The notes under the pieces are model-generated. The model saw only the letters and a program-made list of their open reading frames with translations. It was not told the DNA's origin and ran no database searches. Shown in pieces: positions 6,055 to 6,969 of a stretch of DNA of 6,969 nucleotides. Numbering within the stretch: position 1 is the first letter of the stretch; every line of letters starts with the position of its first letter. The position numbers and the translations under genes are program-made. The DNA is from Deltaproteobacteria bacterium (GTDB taxonomy: Bacteria > Desulfobacterota > Desulfobulbia > Desulfobulbales > BM004). Location: positions 1-6,969 of the forward strand of contig JAFDCT010000214.1 in NCBI GenBank assembly GCA_019312695.1, written 5' to 3'.

Positions 6055-6969
6055 ATGGATAAAAAATACAGTGCATATTTATGCACCGGTTGCGGCATTG
6101 GAGATGCCATCGATATAGAAAACCTTTCCGGGGTTGTCAGCAGCGAAATGGGCATGGAGTGCAAGACACACCAGGCCCTGTGCAGTGCTGACGGACGTGG
6201 ACTGATTGAAGGAGATATTAACGACAACGGTGTCAACACAGTTGTTATCGGAGCCTGTTCACCCCGGGTTATGCAGGATGAGTTCAACTTCGGCGATGAC
6301 AAGATCACCATCCGGGCCAATCTCCGTGAGCAGGTAGCCTGGTCCAACCCTGAAGATGCCGACAAGGAATATGTCCAGGAACAGGCTTCCGATTATATTC
6401 GTATGGCCTGCACCCAGGCAAAGAAATCAGACCTCCCCGAACCTTACCAGCTGGAAACGATGAACAGGAGAATCCTGGTCATGGGTGGGGGCGTTGCCGG
6501 TTTGACCGCAGCCAAAGAGGCTGCAGCTGCAGGTTATGAGGTAACCCTGGTTGAAAAAAGTGATGTTCTTGGAGGCAAGGCGGTCAACTGGCGCCAGTCT
6601 TTTCCCACCAAGGCGCCTTGGACAGACATGGAAACCCCGATCGTCAACGATCTGATCCAGGCTGTCCAGGATTCAGATAAGATAACGGTTAAAACAGGTA
6701 CAGAAGTGGCCCGGACTTCCGGTGCACCAGGCAATTTTACTGTAACCTTTAAAAAGCCGGGCACAAAAGGTGAATGGGATGCCCCGGCTCGGGTTACGGT
6801 TGATGAGCAGGATAAGATTGCCAAGGGCGAGATGGAAGATCCCAATGCCGGCCTCGAAAATTATATGAATGAAAATCCCGATGGTGAGAAATTCGGCGCT
6901 GTTATATTGGCAACAGGCTGGACACCGGCAGATGTCTCAGAATATGAACATCTGGGTGCCGGGAAATTC
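6055..6969 (+). CDS. qmoB: Quinone-interacting membrane-bound oxidoreductase subunit QmoB, N-terminal part (cut at right edge)
   Basis: QmoB is the second HdrA-like flavoprotein of the Qmo complex. In the family it is about 750 residues and fuses HdrA to a C-terminal MvhD-like iron-sulfur domain. Only the first 305 codons are present, open to the last base. The HdrA-type N-terminal domain carries C10 and C13 (LCTGCGIG), C36, C43 and C68 (GACSP), part of which should bind an iron-sulfur cluster. It is followed by the Rossmann motif GGGVAG at 144-149 in RILVMGGGVAGLTAAKEA, then TLVEKSDVLGGKAVNW and the flavin-binding VILATGWTPA at 283-292. QmoA lacks the N-terminal cysteine domain, which separates the two paralogues. 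The ferredoxin insert and C-terminal domain would lie to the right, probably followed by qmoC. The ATG is fixed by AGGAGGT at 6041-6047. HdrA itself is the alternative, but its place after qmoA in an apr cluster favours QmoB. Confidence 0.93.
   Translation, partial: MDKKYSAYLCTGCGIGDAIDIENLSGVVSSEMGMECKTHQALCSADGRGLIEGDINDNGVNTVVIGACSPRVMQDEFNFGDDKITIRANLREQVAWSNPEDADKEYVQEQASDYIRMACTQAKKSDLPEPYQLETMNRRILVMGGGVAGLTAAKEAAAAGYEVTLVEKSDVLGGKAVNWRQSFPTKAPWTDMETPIVNDLIQAVQDSDKITVKTGTEVARTSGAPGNFTVTFKKPGTKGEWDAPARVTVDEQDKIAKGEMEDPNAGLENYMNENPDGEKFGAVILATGWTPADVSEYEHLGAGKF

Noticed and set aside
4829..6076. A 415-codon antisense open frame opposite nearly all of qmoA
   Set aside because: Its codons are in exact register with the qmoA codons, so it is interrupted only where the sense strand uses TTA, CTA or TCA, which are scarce here. 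The product has no recognisable motif, while qmoA is a clear family member.
1..6969. Search for CRISPR arrays, tRNA or rRNA genes, insertion sequences and toxin-antitoxin or phage-defence genes
   Set aside because: No regularly spaced repeats, tRNA-like cloverleaf, transposase-like frame or terminal inverted repeats were seen. All substantial coding sequence is accounted for by ftsK, aprBA and qmoAB.

Overview
The window comes from a dissimilatory sulfate-reducing (or sulfur-disproportionating) bacterium, most likely a member of the Desulfobacterota. The evidence is gene content: the two subunits of dissimilatory adenylylsulfate (APS) reductase, aprB and aprA, are followed by the first two genes of the Qmo membrane complex, qmoA and qmoB. 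Moderate base composition and the aprBA-qmoAB order are compatible with a Desulfobulbales-type lineage, but no sequence search was run, so that finer placement is inference.

Layout, all on the + strand. Positions 1-1497 hold the C-terminal two thirds of an FtsK/SpoIIIE DNA translocase, a housekeeping chromosome-segregation gene cut by the left edge. Positions 1498-2044 are a 547-nt AT-rich non-coding stretch. It has T-tracts at near-helical spacing, a near-consensus sigma70 promoter (1662-1690) and a roughly 350-nt transcribed leader with several inverted repeats. Then come aprB (2045-2479) and aprA (2526-4541), 46 nt apart and each with a strong ribosome binding site. A 251-nt gap (4542-4792) holds a 12-bp palindrome, a textbook intrinsic terminator (4609-4646) and perhaps a weak second promoter. 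qmoA (4793-6049) and qmoB (6055-6969, cut by the right edge) follow with only 5 nt between them. The ribosome binding site of qmoB lies inside the last codons of qmoA.

How the genes work together. AprBA reduces APS to sulfite and AMP in the cytoplasm. The QmoABC complex links it to the menaquinone pool and is the accepted electron partner of AprBA. qmoC would be expected just past the right edge. Sulfate adenylyltransferase (sat), which makes APS, is not in the window, and the gene left of aprB is ftsK, so sat does not directly abut aprB on this side.

I found no previously undescribed protein system here; the protein-coding content is a recognised energy-metabolism cassette. The least explained material is non-coding: the long structured aprB leader, the curved-DNA-like promoter region, and the terminator that separates apr from qmo.
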